A stretch of 64,000 nt of DNA from Cricetomys ansorgei (Eukaryota; Chordata; Mammalia; Rodentia; Nesomyidae). A program made the translations under genes and the position numbers. The stretch lies in assembly GCA_026225945.1 (NCBI GenBank), contig JAMJFZ010000597.1, positions 5,240,001-5,304,000 of the forward strand. The letters are read 5' to 3'. Positions 43,975 to 54,065 of this stretch are shown piece by piece. Each line of letters begins with the position of its first letter. Position 1 is the first letter of the stretch. A model generated the notes under the pieces. That model searched no databases and was not told where the DNA came from. It saw only the letters and a list, made by a program, of their open reading frames with translations.

Positions 43975-44340
43975 AGCCAACTTTTCCTTGAAAGATCAGA
44001 TAGTCAAATATTTTAAGCTTTGTGAGACATCTCTCCCAGAATTTCTTATCTGTAGCTATGCCTAAGAAGCCACAGAAAAGGCATAAATGAATGAGCCTGG
44101 CCTTGTTTCAAAACTTTATTCACAGCCGGGGATGGTGGTGGAAGCCTTTAATCCCAGCACTTGGGGGTCAGAGGCAGGTGGATCATTCTGAGTTTAAAGC
44201 TAACCTTGTCTACACAGGGGGTTCCTGTGCAGCCAGGGCTATATATCAAGATGCTGTCTTAAAGAAGCACTTTATTCATGAGCATAGAATTGTGGGCAAG
44301 ATTTGGACAATGAATAAAGGACTTATCATGGCTGTGGCCC
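43975..44340 (+). repeat. hAT-Charlie-type DNA transposon fossil, interrupted by a B1
   Basis: Left part (43975-44122): 'GTTAGCCAACTTTTCCTTGA', 'AGATAGTCAAATATTTTAAG', 'CTTTGTGAGACATCTC' and 'AAAACTTTATTCA'. Right part (44269-44340): 'ACTTTATTCATGAGCATAG', 'TTGTGGGCAAGATTTGGACA'. The family's continuous 'caaaactttatttacaaaaacagg...ccagatttggcc' is split by the B1. Exact subfamily uncertain. Confidence 0.6.
44123..44268 (+). repeat. B1 SINE, sense, with target-site duplication
   Basis: 'GCCGGGGATGGTGGTGGAAG', 'CCTTTAATCCCAGCACTTGG', 'GTCAGAGGCAGGTGGATC', 'GTCTACACAGGGGGTTCC', 'CAGCCAGGGCTATATATC'. Flanked by the 10-mer ACTTTATTCA at 44113-44122 and 44269-44278, a target-site duplication showing L1-style retroposition into the older DNA transposon. 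Confidence 0.93.
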
Positions 44341-45442
44341 AAAAAGCTTTACTCATGAGAAGAAATAGCAGCAGGATTTTGCCCCTGCAGATGAACCCTG
44401 CTATAAAGAGCATCCATCAGACCAGTGGGCAAAGGGTAATGAGGACAACAGATGGTGGTTGTGTGTGATATTAGTTTTCCGAGTACGTTAAGCATACGGT
44501 GGCTTCTGTGGTTCTGTGGCAAGCATACAGTGGTTCTGCAGGAGAGTCTCTTTGTCCGTAGGTGGCCCATCTGAAGTGTTTGTAGCCGTGTCTACAATTC
44601 CCAAATGGTTCTGGGAGATAGGAAGCATGCACACAGAGAGAAAGATGAGACAAACATAGTAAAATGTTAACAAAGTGAGCGAGGCAAGGGCCACACAGAT
44701 GTGCCTGCGTAGCTCCTGCAATTTCTGTGCATGCTTGAAATGCTTCCAAATAAAACGTGGGAGGAAATCAAGAAACTTGAACAACTTCAGCTAAGTGAGG
44801 CCCTCGTGGCAGACCTCTGCAAATTTGTTCCATCCCTCAGACTTCTCTTGTTTGACCTGGTGCAAGCTTATCCTTTGCAGAATGGGCACAGGGGCCCTTG
44901 CCTTTATGCATTCTTTTTGCATTACCGAAGGACACACGAATGCAAACATGTGTGCACGTTCCTGGCTCCTACTCAGGTCCTTTTTATCGAATTCCTCCTT
45001 CCACCCAACTAGCTTCCTTTTGAAATATGTGAGAGAACAAGAAGCCATCAGGGCCGTTTAGCGCTCCCCAGTGCAAACTCTCCCACATGGTCTTTAGCAG
45101 AATTCTGTTCACAGGCCACCTGGAAGTTCGCAGGTGATTTGTGAGTGGCTTTTTGCTGAGCCAGGAACCACTGACACTGTTAAAAAGGTTGGCAACAGCA
45201 CTTCTCCAAGTAACCCAGATCTGAGTCCCTAGTGACACTGACTGCAGAGTGATTTCCTAATTCTTGATTTATTAGTAATCAATACCGTGAAAAACACTAA
45301 CACCTCCATTAAAGTAGACAGCCATTGATTTCCACTGAGAAAGTGGGACTATTTGGAAACTCAGTATCTCAAAGAGTTTCTGTTTTGATCTTGCATCTGT
45401 CAAAGCAGGACTGCAAATCACAAAAGTTGCAATTCCTGGAAC
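44341..45442. other. Unique sequence, no feature seen
   Basis: No definite feature. 44690-45060 keeps several CpGs and has overlapping frames of 85-98 codons on both strands; none resembles a protein family. Confidence 0.4.
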
Positions 45443-45463
45443 GGGGGGGGCGGGGAGGGTGGG
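45443..45463 (+). other. Strong G-quadruplex motif
   Basis: G8, C, G4, A, G3, T, G3 on the plus strand: at least four G3+ runs with 1-nt loops, the pattern generally associated with the most stable parallel quadruplexes. Confidence 0.8.
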
Positions 45464-45559
45464 AATAGCCACTCTAGACTCTGGCCTTCTACCATCCTGC
45501 TTCCCTGCAAAGCATGCAATAAGATTGGCATTGTTATAATCTCTTTCCCTTCAAATTAT

Positions 45560-46182
45560 GTTATACTTTGGTCCTTGAACGTCCCTCAAAGTCCCACCCC
45601 TATGGTTTGGTTCCCCAGCCTGCACCACTATGGGAAGAAACATAAGAGATGGTAAAAGGAAGGAGTTATTGGGTCCCTGCCCTTCTTTCTCTCTTCTCTA
45701 TTTTTGCTCCCACCATGATGCTCTGTGCCCAAGAAATGGGGCCAAGAGACCATGCCCTGAAGTATTATCCAAAATAAATTGTAGTTGTACGTTGCTGTGG
45801 CATCTCACCAAGAAAGACAAGGAGGCATTCTCATAGATGTAATCCCTGCCAGATCTCAGCAGAGGGAACCACTATCCTGGCCAGACCATATTGGACAGTT
45901 GATCCTCAAGTGTTTGAACTCAGGTGTTTTTATTGATCCAGAACACCTTAGGTGTTCTACTAATAGCACATGCAGATCATGACCAATCAAACATCCACCA
46001 CATAAATCCAACACCTGCAGACAACACAAAATGCTAAGACTTAGGCAGCCCCTCATCCAACAGTGCACAAAACAATTATTTTAAACACAACTAAAAATAA
46101 ACTTCTACAACAATAAGTCTTTCCCCTTCATAAGTTTATTTGTCTCAGATATTTGTTACAGTAACAGAAAGCTGATCATCAC
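45560..46182 (+). repeat. MaLR-like LTR, sense, split by a 333-bp insertion
   Basis: Left part (45560-45778): 'CTTTGGTCCTTGAACGTCCC', 'GGTTCCCCAGCCTGCACCAC', 'CACCATGATGCTCTGTGCCC', 'AAGAAATGGGGCCAAGAGAC', 'CCATGCCCTGAAG', 'CCAAAATAAA'. Right part (46112-46182): 'AATAAGTCTTTCCCCTTCAT', 'AAGTTTATTTGTCTCAGATA', 'TTTGTTACAGTAACAG'. Joined, they keep the order of an LTR 3' end around its polyadenylation signal. Family name not recalled. Confidence 0.55.
45779..46111. mobile_element. Unclassified insertion inside the LTR
   Basis: 333 bp that break the LTR at its AATAAA region. Flanked by similar AATAA-containing bases (CAAAATAAA left, CAATAAG right) and with short inverted ends (TTGTAG at the left, CTACAA at the right). 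No family recognised and no coding frame. Confidence 0.35.
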
Positions 46183-48479
46183 CTCCTGACTTACAAAGAC
46201 CCACTCCAGTGTAGGCTCTGCCATAATCCCAGGCCTGAACACAAGTTTTAGATGTGACTCTGACATGTGACTCAACCTCTTGCTCTTCTTGGCCTCCATA
46301 GAATGAGCATGCCAGGGAATGAGAAATTACGTGGAAGATATCCGCAACCTACACTCAGCCCGAGACAGAATCAACCTTTGCTTTACAAGGCACTGAGACT
46401 CAGGGTCATTTATTATGCAGCCAAATTTAGAGACAACTGACTAACCATTTTCCAATCCCTGAAGACTGTGAGCAGTCACAGGGAAAGAGTTCTTTCTACT
46501 TCTAGCCCATGGTTCCCATCCGCTGCGACTCAAGGCCCAGCCCAGGTCCCATCCTCACCCTGACACACTCTCTCTTCATTTACCCACAAGGCTCTTTAAG
46601 GAGTGTGGCTCCCCAGTGGTGCCCCTGTTCATGAATAATTCATGCCAGCGAGACTAGCTGAAAAAGGATTAGGGGTCCTCATGTTCCATCTCTGAAGAAA
46701 GTCCCTGACACCCCATCCTGCTCTTGGATGAGTGGCATGCTCAGGCTGATGGATACTCTCTGTGTGAGACCCAAACAGGATATACTAAGGTGTAGAGCCT
46801 CAGATTCTGATTCACATCAAGAGTCAATAAGCATGTGGCCCCTTACAGCAAGAATCTCTAGGGGCCCAAGTGACTTTGAGCAAGTCAGTCCCTGTCTGAA
46901 CTGATGGGTGATTCACAAGCACAGCTCTGGGTTTTTCATGGAGGTCTCATCAAAGAGAGGTGAGACACCTGTGGTTAGGAGTCCTCACCCTCCCACACCC
47001 CATCTTCACCCTGCTAGATATAAGTCTCTGTAGGTCTGTTGAACTTACTAAGCTTCCAGGTGAAAAGTTGCTTATTCATAAACACCATGGCTGGATACAT
47101 TCCAAACCACCAATCAAGTGATTACAGAAGGCCTTTCCAGTGATGGTGAACAGTGACACACCCAGATGCCTGTCTGCCTGTGCATTAGTATCTGCCATCT
47201 CTTTTCACCTCCTTGGAGGTTCGCTGATGTCTAGGGAGCAGTGGTGGTGAATGCCTCACAAGCCAGAGGATAACAGGGTAGACTCACAGTAGCTCAACCA
47301 AGAGACTGAATGTGGGAAGACTGAAAGAACACGAGACAAAGCATCTGAGTGATGCCACTGTGGAAGGAACTTGGGGATAGCTTTCCACTTGACTTTGATT
47401 CTTTATAGTCTCTGTGTAAGGCAATGGCTGCTCCTCCCCAACATCCCAACCAGAAAAGGATTTATGAGAGTCAGTCATTCTCTCAGATCACATTATACAG
47501 CCAATATGCTCTGGAAACTCTCTCAGCACAGAGCCTCATGAGGCTACTGGTTGATAAGCCCCTCTCATACTCCTTCTGTCCTCTTTTCTGTGGATTTCTT
47601 TAAAAGACTTTGTTCTCGGAGAGCTTGAAAGCCAAAACTATCTATCCAAGGGACTGAGAGCTTTGAGTTTCTCAGTGTCCTGTGGAGGAGCCATACTCTA
47701 AGCACAGGAGAATGGGAAAGACCCTTAACACTCAGGCATTACCAAGGTCCCCTTCCCATCTGCCAGACAGACAATGACTGAACAATGCCTGAGACAATGA
47801 AAATCCATCCTGTCACACGCACTGACCATATAGCATCAGGGCAGCACCAGGGCGATCACGACCTACATTCTAGCTGCTGGTAAGTAGGCAAGCAGGGCAG
47901 AGTTGCGGGGTGGAGATCAGAAAACAGGACAAGCCCTGACTGCGGCTGGCCAGGGAAGATTAATTGATTCAGAGAGAAGCCAGTCCACAGAGACAGGAAG
48001 TGCTCAGGAAAAGAAGGGACTGATTTGGGAGGGGTGGATGGGGGACAGGAACCGAGCAGGCCACTCGGGAAGTGAGGAACTTCTTGATGGGAAATGCAGC
48101 TTGGACCTTTTCTGGCCTGGAAAATACAAGGACAGGGCTTAGCTTCCTGTGGAAGCAGAGATGTGAGGGAGCTGGGCCAAGCTGGGAGTGGCGGGAGCCA
48201 GAGGAGACAGCCTCTCCGTGTGGCTCATTTCTGCTTCAGAGAGCAGAGCACTGGACAGGACCACAGCATATCACTTGGCACGTAAAACCAAGTCTACCAC
48301 AGACAGCCCACAGCTTTCTAGTTCTCTTCTCCACATCCTTTCATGCCCATTCCCTCCTACCTACCACACCACATCGAACAACCTTTGAACCCTGCTGGTC
48401 CCTAGCCCCTCCCTTCTTAGATGCCCTGGCTGGCCCTGCACTGCCCACGTCTACTTCACTATGTTAAAGCACCCTAAAG
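46183..48479. other. Long mostly unique stretch
   Basis: About 2.3 kb without a definite feature. A weak sense MIR may lie at 46790-46920 ('CAAGTGACTTTGAGCAAGTC'). TGAATAATTCATG at about 46631 is a near-palindromic AT-rich motif. Frames up to 131 codons (48072-48467) have no domain resemblance. Confidence 0.4.
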
Positions 48480-48705
48480 CAGTCCTCGCTGCATCCTCCA
48501 CACTGCCGGCCTCCCGTGGCCTTGTGACCCTCGTTGTTTTGATCTCTTGAGCACAGCAAGCTCTTGCATTCTGGGGAAGTTCTACCAAGAATCCTACCTA
48601 TGATCCACCTTACCAACTCCTCCTTCTGCTTCAAATCTCAGCTGAACAGTCTCAGAGCATCCCTGGCCACCAGGCTTGGGAAGATCCTCCTATCCTGGCC
48701 TAATT
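48480..48705 (+). repeat. L2 LINE fossil, sense
   Basis: 'CACAGCAAGCTCTTGCATTC', 'CTTCAAATCTCAGCTGAACA', 'GTCTCAGAGCATCCCTGGCC' follow the L2 3' region ('tcagctcaaatgtcacc...cttccctggccacc'). Confidence 0.6.
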
Positions 48706-49310
48706 AGGGTTACTATTGCTGTGATGAAGCACCATGATCAAAAGCAAACTGTGGGAGGAAAGGGTTTATTTGGCTTATTCTGTCACATCACTGTTCATTC
48801 TTGGAAGAAGTCCAGACAGGAACTCAAGCAGGGAAGGAACCCGGAGGCAGGAGCTGATGCAGAGGCCATGGAGGGGTGCTGCTTACTGGCTTGCTCATGG
48901 CTTGCTCAGCCTGCTTTCTTATAGAACTCAGGACCACCAGGACAAGGGTAGCCCCACTGTGATGAAGCACCATGATCAAAAGCAAACTGTGGGAGGAAAG
49001 GGTTTATTTGGCTTATTCTGTCACATCACTGTTCATTCTTGGAAGAAGTCCAGACAGGAACTCAAGCAGGGAAGGAACCCGGAGGCAGGAGCTGATGCAG
49101 AGGCCATGGAGGGGTGCTGCTTACTGGCTTGCTCATGGCTTGCTCAGCCTGCTTTCTTATAGAACTCAGGACCACCAGGACAAGGGTAGCCCCACCCACA
49201 GTGGGCTGGGTCCTCCCCAATCAATCACTAGTTAAGAAAACATCCTACAGGCTTCTCTAGGATGAGTATACCTTGTGCCACATTGACATAAAACTAGCTA
49301 GTACATACTC
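48706..49310 (-). repeat. Rodent MaLR-type LTR, antisense, internally duplicated
   Basis: 'GGGTTACTATTGCTGTGATG', 'AGCACCATGATCAAAAGC', 'GGGTTTATTTGGCTTATTC', 'GGAACTCAAGCAGGGAAGGA', 'GCAGAGGCCATGGAG', 'GGGCTGGGTCCTCCCCAATC' and 'ATTGACATAAAACTAGC', the reverse complement of the LTR type seen in sense at 34.1 kb. The least diverged of these LTRs. It carries a perfect internal tandem duplication. Confidence 0.75.
48719..49194. repeat. Perfect 238-bp tandem duplication
   Basis: Bases 48719-48956 recur at 48957-49194 with no difference that I can find by eye. A C/CCAC-type microhomology sits at the junction. Both copies contain the same 142- and 82-codon frames, which are by-products of the LTR and not genes. 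The rest of the LTR is single copy. Confidence 0.97.
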
Positions 49311-49564
49311 CTCCCTGTTCCTCTTGTCAAACTCTACTTGTTACTTCATCTTCACTTCCTGTAATGTACCAGGGTCCATTCACAGAGAGTCTGGATTAGG
49401 TAAGTGAACTGGAGGTGACCTTGGATCTGCACTGCACCATACTAGCATGGGCCAGAGCATTTGGGCTCACTACATGGAACAGTCAGTAGCTTCCAATTGT
49501 CCCAAGGTCTTCCCTCTTCCACCCATGGGAGACATGAAGCAGCAGTTAACAATCAGTGGATACT

Positions 49565-49735
49565 TCCCCTGGGACTCAATTGGTACATCATATTTAACCC
49601 TCACAGCAACCTACTGGAGTAACTTGTTATTTCTACCTTACAGATGATAAATCAAGGTATAGACACAATTAAGTAATTTTTCCAAGATCTCATAGCTAGT
49701 GACTGACAAGTTAGAGTTTTGAATCCATTCTGACT
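49565..49735 (-). repeat. MIR SINE fossil, antisense
   Basis: 'TTAACCCTCACAGCAACCTA', 'CTGGAGTAACTTGTTATTTC', 'TACCTTACAGATGATAAATC', 'AATTTTTCCAAGATCTCATA', 'GCTAGTGACTGACAAG', 'TTTTGAATCCATTCTGACTT' in antisense MIR order; well preserved. Confidence 0.9.
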
Positions 49736-50840
49736 TGTCCTGGGCCACCACCAACTTTCAGACAGGTCTCAAGAGTGGGTCTGTAGAGAATCAGCATCTG
49801 TTCTGTGTGGTAGGAGCAGGAAACCAGTTAGGCTGCAATGAGACCCCTCAGCATAGTGCAAATGAGGCTGTGGTGCTTAGTCTAATGGTTCAGAGTTAGT
49901 GCTCCCCCTACTCACCCCCGCCAGATGCCTCTGCTTCCAGAAGACTCCAAGATGTGAGGTCAGCTCCCTTTGAAGGGAAGGGTGAGGATTCAGGGAGCTA
50001 TGTATCCCTTTGGTGAATTGAGCACCTGCCCGATCAGTGAGACACATGGCCAGTCAACAGTGTGCCCAAGTGCCCTTGGCAATGGCCTAGGCTGGCTTCA
50101 GCAACCTATTGCCAGTCATGTCCAGCCTGAACATAATGTCTCAACAAAGAACACTTCAAATCTGTTTAAATAGACTTCTTCCACAGAGCCCATAATATGT
50201 AATGAGGTTATCTAATCCAGAAAGAGATCCAGTGACCTGGAAAAAGGCTGATGTGTGGTAACGTGACCATTTTCTTTGTCTGAATTTTCACAAGCTCCTA
50301 TTTAGCCTATGATGATCACGTCTGTATGGCATCAGGCTGTGAAGTTATTTGTTCATCCTAGGGTCCTTGTCCTGCTCCCATACCCTGGGACAACACAGAA
50401 GCCATATGCCCAGCAGTACAGACCACAGACCCAAATACTCCCTGGGCTGAGGCATTCCCTGGGAAGCTCTTTGCAGGTCCAGGTTACTAGACTCCTCCTG
50501 TGCATTCTAAGTCAGCAGACCTGGGTTTCTCCCCACTCTCCTCCTTGGCAGAGACCTGGGAAGCAGTGCTTGGCAGGCAGTAGCATAGATATTGTTGTCA
50601 CACAGGGTCTGGCCAGGGTCTAAGACCAGCAACTCTTTCTTAAGACATACTTCATTAGATAAGAGTTAAGCCTTGGTTTCCTAATCCAAACCAAGGGACA
50701 TACAAGTGCATGCCTTGCTTCTCCCTTGAGTGATTTGTAGGGACAACAGAAGTGACTAAGTGAAGTAATAATTCTAAAGTAACATGGATTGATTGTTGAC
50801 CCTGCATCGGGAGACAGATGAAACAGTTTGCCTGCACAGT
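49736..50840. other. Unique sequence, no feature seen
   Basis: No repeat or gene recognised. A 104-codon plus-strand frame (50309-50623) has no domain resemblance. Confidence 0.4.
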
Positions 50841-50886
50841 CCAGTCTTCAGAAAGCACCCTTTCCAGTCTTCAGAAAGTACCATGC
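50841..50886. repeat. 23-bp tandem duplication
   Basis: CCAGTCTTCAGAAAG(C/T)ACC occurs twice, starting at 50841 and 50864. Confidence 0.85.
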
Positions 50887-50899
50887 AAGGGAGTTATTG

Positions 50900-51010
50900 T
50901 GTTTTCTCAGTTTTAAGGATGGGTAAACTGAGACACAGAGAGGTTCAGTAGCACGTTCTCAGTCACCAGCTCAGGATGTGGCCCTGGCATGAGCGCACGA
51001 CCCACACTCC
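50900..51010 (-). repeat. MIR SINE fossil, antisense
   Basis: 'TTTTAAGGATGGGTAAACTG', 'AGACACAGAGAGGTTCAGTA', 'TCTCAGTCACCAGCTCAGGA' in antisense MIR order. Confidence 0.85.
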
Positions 51011-51236
51011 TCTCTAGACCTGCCTGGCCAGTGCTAGGAACCTGTGGGACACTGACCTGCCTTTCCTGCTGTGACTCTCCCAGAGGAGGCACACTAGAGG
51101 GTGTTGGGAGCATAGCATGAAGGTTCTTATGCCCACAGATCTCCAGAGAAACCAGGAATGTTAAGCACACAGGATTGTCTCTCCAGTGGGAAAGATGAAA
51201 AACCTGTTCTTCCATCCAGAAATCTGAGAGCTGGAA

Positions 51237-51700
51237 ATGATTAACAGCCCGGTGATCTGTGTTATCTGTTGGGCCAGGCCATACAAGCTCCTGCAACCTG
51301 GACTGGAGGTGGCTAGTAATCTAAATGACTCTTACAGCCAGGAGCTTGCTAAGCTCCCACAACAAGGACCAGAAACACCTAATACTCTAAATGACCTCTA
51401 CATTATCTGTATGACTGAGACCAAGCCAGACCCCTCCTTAGGCCCCCAATCTAGTACAGGTAGACTATCTCTAGAACACATCTTCTTGGAGGACATGACA
51501 TCTACCCTGAATTGTCATGAGTATAATTATGTTTCCTTCTGCACCGGTATTATATTGCACCAGGATACTTTTTTCCAAATTGTACTGGGTTTAAATATGT
51601 TGGGAATAAACTGCCTGATATTAGATTCCCCAAAATCTCATCCAGGCTGACGAAGTAAATCTGAACTGGGTTTTTACTCTTATCTCTTTGTATGGTTCAC
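51237..51700 (+). repeat. Possible LTR with 66-bp internal direct repeat
   Basis: Two related units start at 51284 and 51350 (66-bp period), sharing AAGCTCC and CTAAATGAC blocks. An AATAAA lies at about 51605, followed by 'CTGCCTGATATTAGATTCCC', an arrangement reminiscent of a retroviral LTR with repeated U3 and a polyadenylation signal. A 137-codon frame crosses it without family resemblance. I cannot name the family. Confidence 0.35.
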
Positions 51701-52074
51701 TTCTCAGCCTGACACATGCAGAGACCCCTTCAGTAAGGCACTGACTATAACACACCACTGGCCAGTGCTCTCCTGAGGAAGACAAGGAGCAAATGGCCAC
51801 CAAGTGGCCTTCACCTCCCTGTCAGCTACCAGGAGGGTGGAAGCACACACGATAGCACCAACAAGTCTAACTGGCACTTGGCTGCCATTTTGAATCGTAA
51901 AGGCCAAGAGCAGAAAATGCCGTGGCTCATTCCTAAGACTGCAGTACTTGCGTATGTGCATCTGACAGGGACGCTGCCATTTACTGAGCTCTGTGCTCCA
52001 CCAACTCAAGCTGCCCTTTCTCATAACTGCCAGTAGCCCGTGGTAGGCCACTGTCTTTTTGTCCATTTTACTGG
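51701..52074. other. Unique sequence, no feature seen
   Basis: No repeat or gene recognised. A minus-strand frame of 204 codons (51704-52318) begins in the CA array and crosses the RSINE1, so its length is repeat-driven. Confidence 0.4.
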
Positions 52075-52270
52075 ATACTGAGAAGGCAGAGACAGAAGTC
52101 TCCCTGGTCTTGCTGGACAGCCAACATGAATGGGTGAGCTCCAGGTGCAGTGAGAGGGCCCGTCTCACAAGACAAGGTGAAGAGTGATTGAGGAAGACAC
52201 CCAACCAAAACCGCCCTCTGGCTTCCACACACATATATACACACATGGACCCACACATATATGCGCACAT
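52075..52270 (+). repeat. RSINE1, sense, 5' truncated
   Basis: 'CTGAGAAGGCAGAGACAGAA', 'GTCTCCCTGGTCTTGCTGGA', 'CAGCCAACATGAATGGGTGA', 'GCTCCAGGTGCAGTGAGAGG', 'GTGATTGAGGAAGACACCCA' and 'CTGGCTTCCACACACA' running into a CA tail. Head missing. Confidence 0.85.
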
Positions 52271-52277
52271 GTGAACA

Positions 52278-52315
<38 letters not shown>
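52278..52315. repeat. (CA)n microsatellite at RSINE1 tail
   Basis: Pure CA of about 36 bp downstream of the RSINE1, probably expanded from its tail. Confidence 0.95.
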
Positions 52316-52316
<1 letters not shown>

Positions 52317-52909
52317 AAAACCCAAGAGAAGCTTGTCTTGCATCATGGAGGACTACCTACTGTCATCTAGCACTTTCTAAGACGGCTGGAAGGAAGCAAG
52401 GAACTCTGAATGCAGGCAGATGCTGGTGTCAAAGGGAAATCCCTGCTGCAGAGTGACCACAGAGCCATGCAAAACAGATGGGGACTGCTTACCATCTCTC
52501 CCAGCAAAGGAACTACGTTAGGAAAGCAGAGGGTGGAGCAGAGCATTAGTATAAATCACCCTGCATGCCCATAAAGGCTTGCTGCTCAACACTCCTAGGA
52601 GGCTAAAGAATTGTTTGCTCCAGCCTGGCAGCCCCAAAGCATGAAAATTAATAGACATGATAAATCATGAGGTGTTCTTCACTGGTCTCTTGCTCCAAGT
52701 TTCTCTAAGTATTTAGGGTTTATCTAGCTACATGTGCCTAGTGGAGTGACTGCCCCCACCTATGTAGAACACCTTATAAGTCCTAGTGTCTAGACCCCAA
52801 GCTCATTGCCACAAATAATTATGTCTTGTCAAGGTCTCAGACAGTGAAAGACAGCAAAGTCTTTCTCCCTTGTATTGGAGAGCCACCCACGGTAACACAC
52901 CCTCTGGAG
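52316..52909. other. Unique sequence, no feature seen
   Basis: No repeat or gene recognised. An AT-rich part near 52640-52675 (ATGAAAATTAATAGACATGA) is the only notable composition. Confidence 0.4.
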
Positions 52910-53105
52910 GTAGCAAAGCACCTTCCCTCCACAGCAAAGCCACTTGCCATCCCTGGTTCATTTCTGTGTTTAAATGGCCACACCTTTGCTCAAGTTCTGC
53001 CTGGCCCAGGCATGCCCTTCTCACCCCAAATGTTTGCCCTAAAATCTTGACCCTCTTTCAACTTTCAGCTCAATGCTCTTTCTACTGAAGCTTTTCCTTA
53101 CTGTC
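52910..53105 (+). repeat. L2 LINE fossil, sense
   Basis: 'TTTGCTCAAGTTCTGCCTGG', 'CCCAGGCATGCCCTTCTCAC', 'AACTTTCAGCTCAATGCTCT' and 'CTGAAGCTTTTCCTTACTG' match the L2 3' region in order. Confidence 0.75.
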
Positions 53106-53159
53106 TGAAGCAAGATTCTTCCTCCCTCTTGACGCTCCAAACTCTAAAGAGGTACATGA

Positions 53160-53405
53160 AGAGGTTGGTTGTGAGCTGGAAGACCTGGCGTCCAGTCCTT
53201 TCTCCTTCGAAAGCCTCAGTTTCCTCACTTGGATATGACAACTTCAAAATGTCTTTTGTGCAACAAATGATTTTAGGTCTCATGTCTTGGGATGCACATC
53301 CTGTGTTTTCTTTTACATGAGACCCTGGCCTTTACCCAACCTCAGTCTCACACCCTCCCAAGAACTGAGCACAGTATTTGCAGCAATCAGCAAATGTTAT
53401 GAAGA
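53160..53405 (+). repeat. MIR SINE fossil, sense
   Basis: 'GAGCTGGAAGACCTGGCGTC', 'CAGTCCTTTCTCC', 'GCCTCAGTTTCCTCACTTGG', 'GAACTGAGCACAGTATTTGC' and 'ATCAGCAAATGTTATG' follow sense MIR order. Confidence 0.65.
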
Positions 53406-53721
53406 GACAGGGGCAAGGGAGTAGGGAGAGAAGAGAGGAGATGGAAAATGAGACACCTCACCAAGTGAGGGACTCCATTTGTATGCCATCGACTATTCTA
53501 GGAAAAAAGAAATTCCAATTTGGTCATTTTTAGGAAGAAACATTTTTGAATATTTCCACAGCAGACATGATCATCCCATGAATATTGACAATAATAACTC
53601 CATATGTAGTGAGAACATACATTGTTCCCATTGCAATTGCATTGAAGGGCAGACCTGGTCCTCATTTCACTGATGAAGAACCTGGTTTAGGGAATCAACT
53701 GGAATGACTAACCTGCTATTT
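53406..53721. other. Unique sequence, no feature seen
   Basis: Purine-rich at 53400-53460, then ordinary sequence; no repeat or gene recognised. Confidence 0.4.
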
Positions 53722-54065
53722 TTGAATTTGTCCCCCAAAGTTCGTGTACTGTAAACTTAACCCTAAATCCCCAAGGTGAGGATTAGAGGATAATTAGAAT
53801 AAAATGAGATCCTGAAGGCAGAGACCCAGTGGTGCCATTAGTGACTTTATATCAAAGACGTGTAAACTAGCACACTTGCTCTGTATAGTCCTGATGTCCT
53901 CTACCATGCTATGAAACAGCAAGAAAGCTCTGACAAAATTCCAAGCAGATGGGGGCCCCATGTTCTTGGGCTCCCCAGCTCTAGAACTATCATCCAGATA
54001 AAATTCTAGTCCTTATCAACTAACAGCCTCAAGTATGTTGTGATAGAAACAGAAAAACAGAATAA
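53722..54065 (+). repeat. MaLR (MST/MLT1-like) LTR, sense
   Basis: 'TTTGTCCCCCAAAGTTCGTG', 'ACTTAACCCTAAATCCCCAA', 'GGTGAGGATTAGAGGATAAT', 'GTCCTCTACCATGCTATG', 'AGCAAGAAAGCTCTGAC', 'TTCTTGGGCTCCCCAGCTCT', 'GAACTATCATCCAGATAAA' and 'GTATGTTGTGATAG' keep the LTR order from start to 3' end. Confidence 0.8.

Noticed and set aside
48676..49235. Two copies of a 142/87-codon and an 82-codon frame, hinting at a duplicated gene
   Set aside because: The frames lie wholly in a MaLR LTR that was tandemly duplicated, so similarity comes from the DNA duplication.
51704..52318. 204-codon minus-strand frame
   Set aside because: It starts in a CA microsatellite, crosses an RSINE1 and shows no protein family resemblance.
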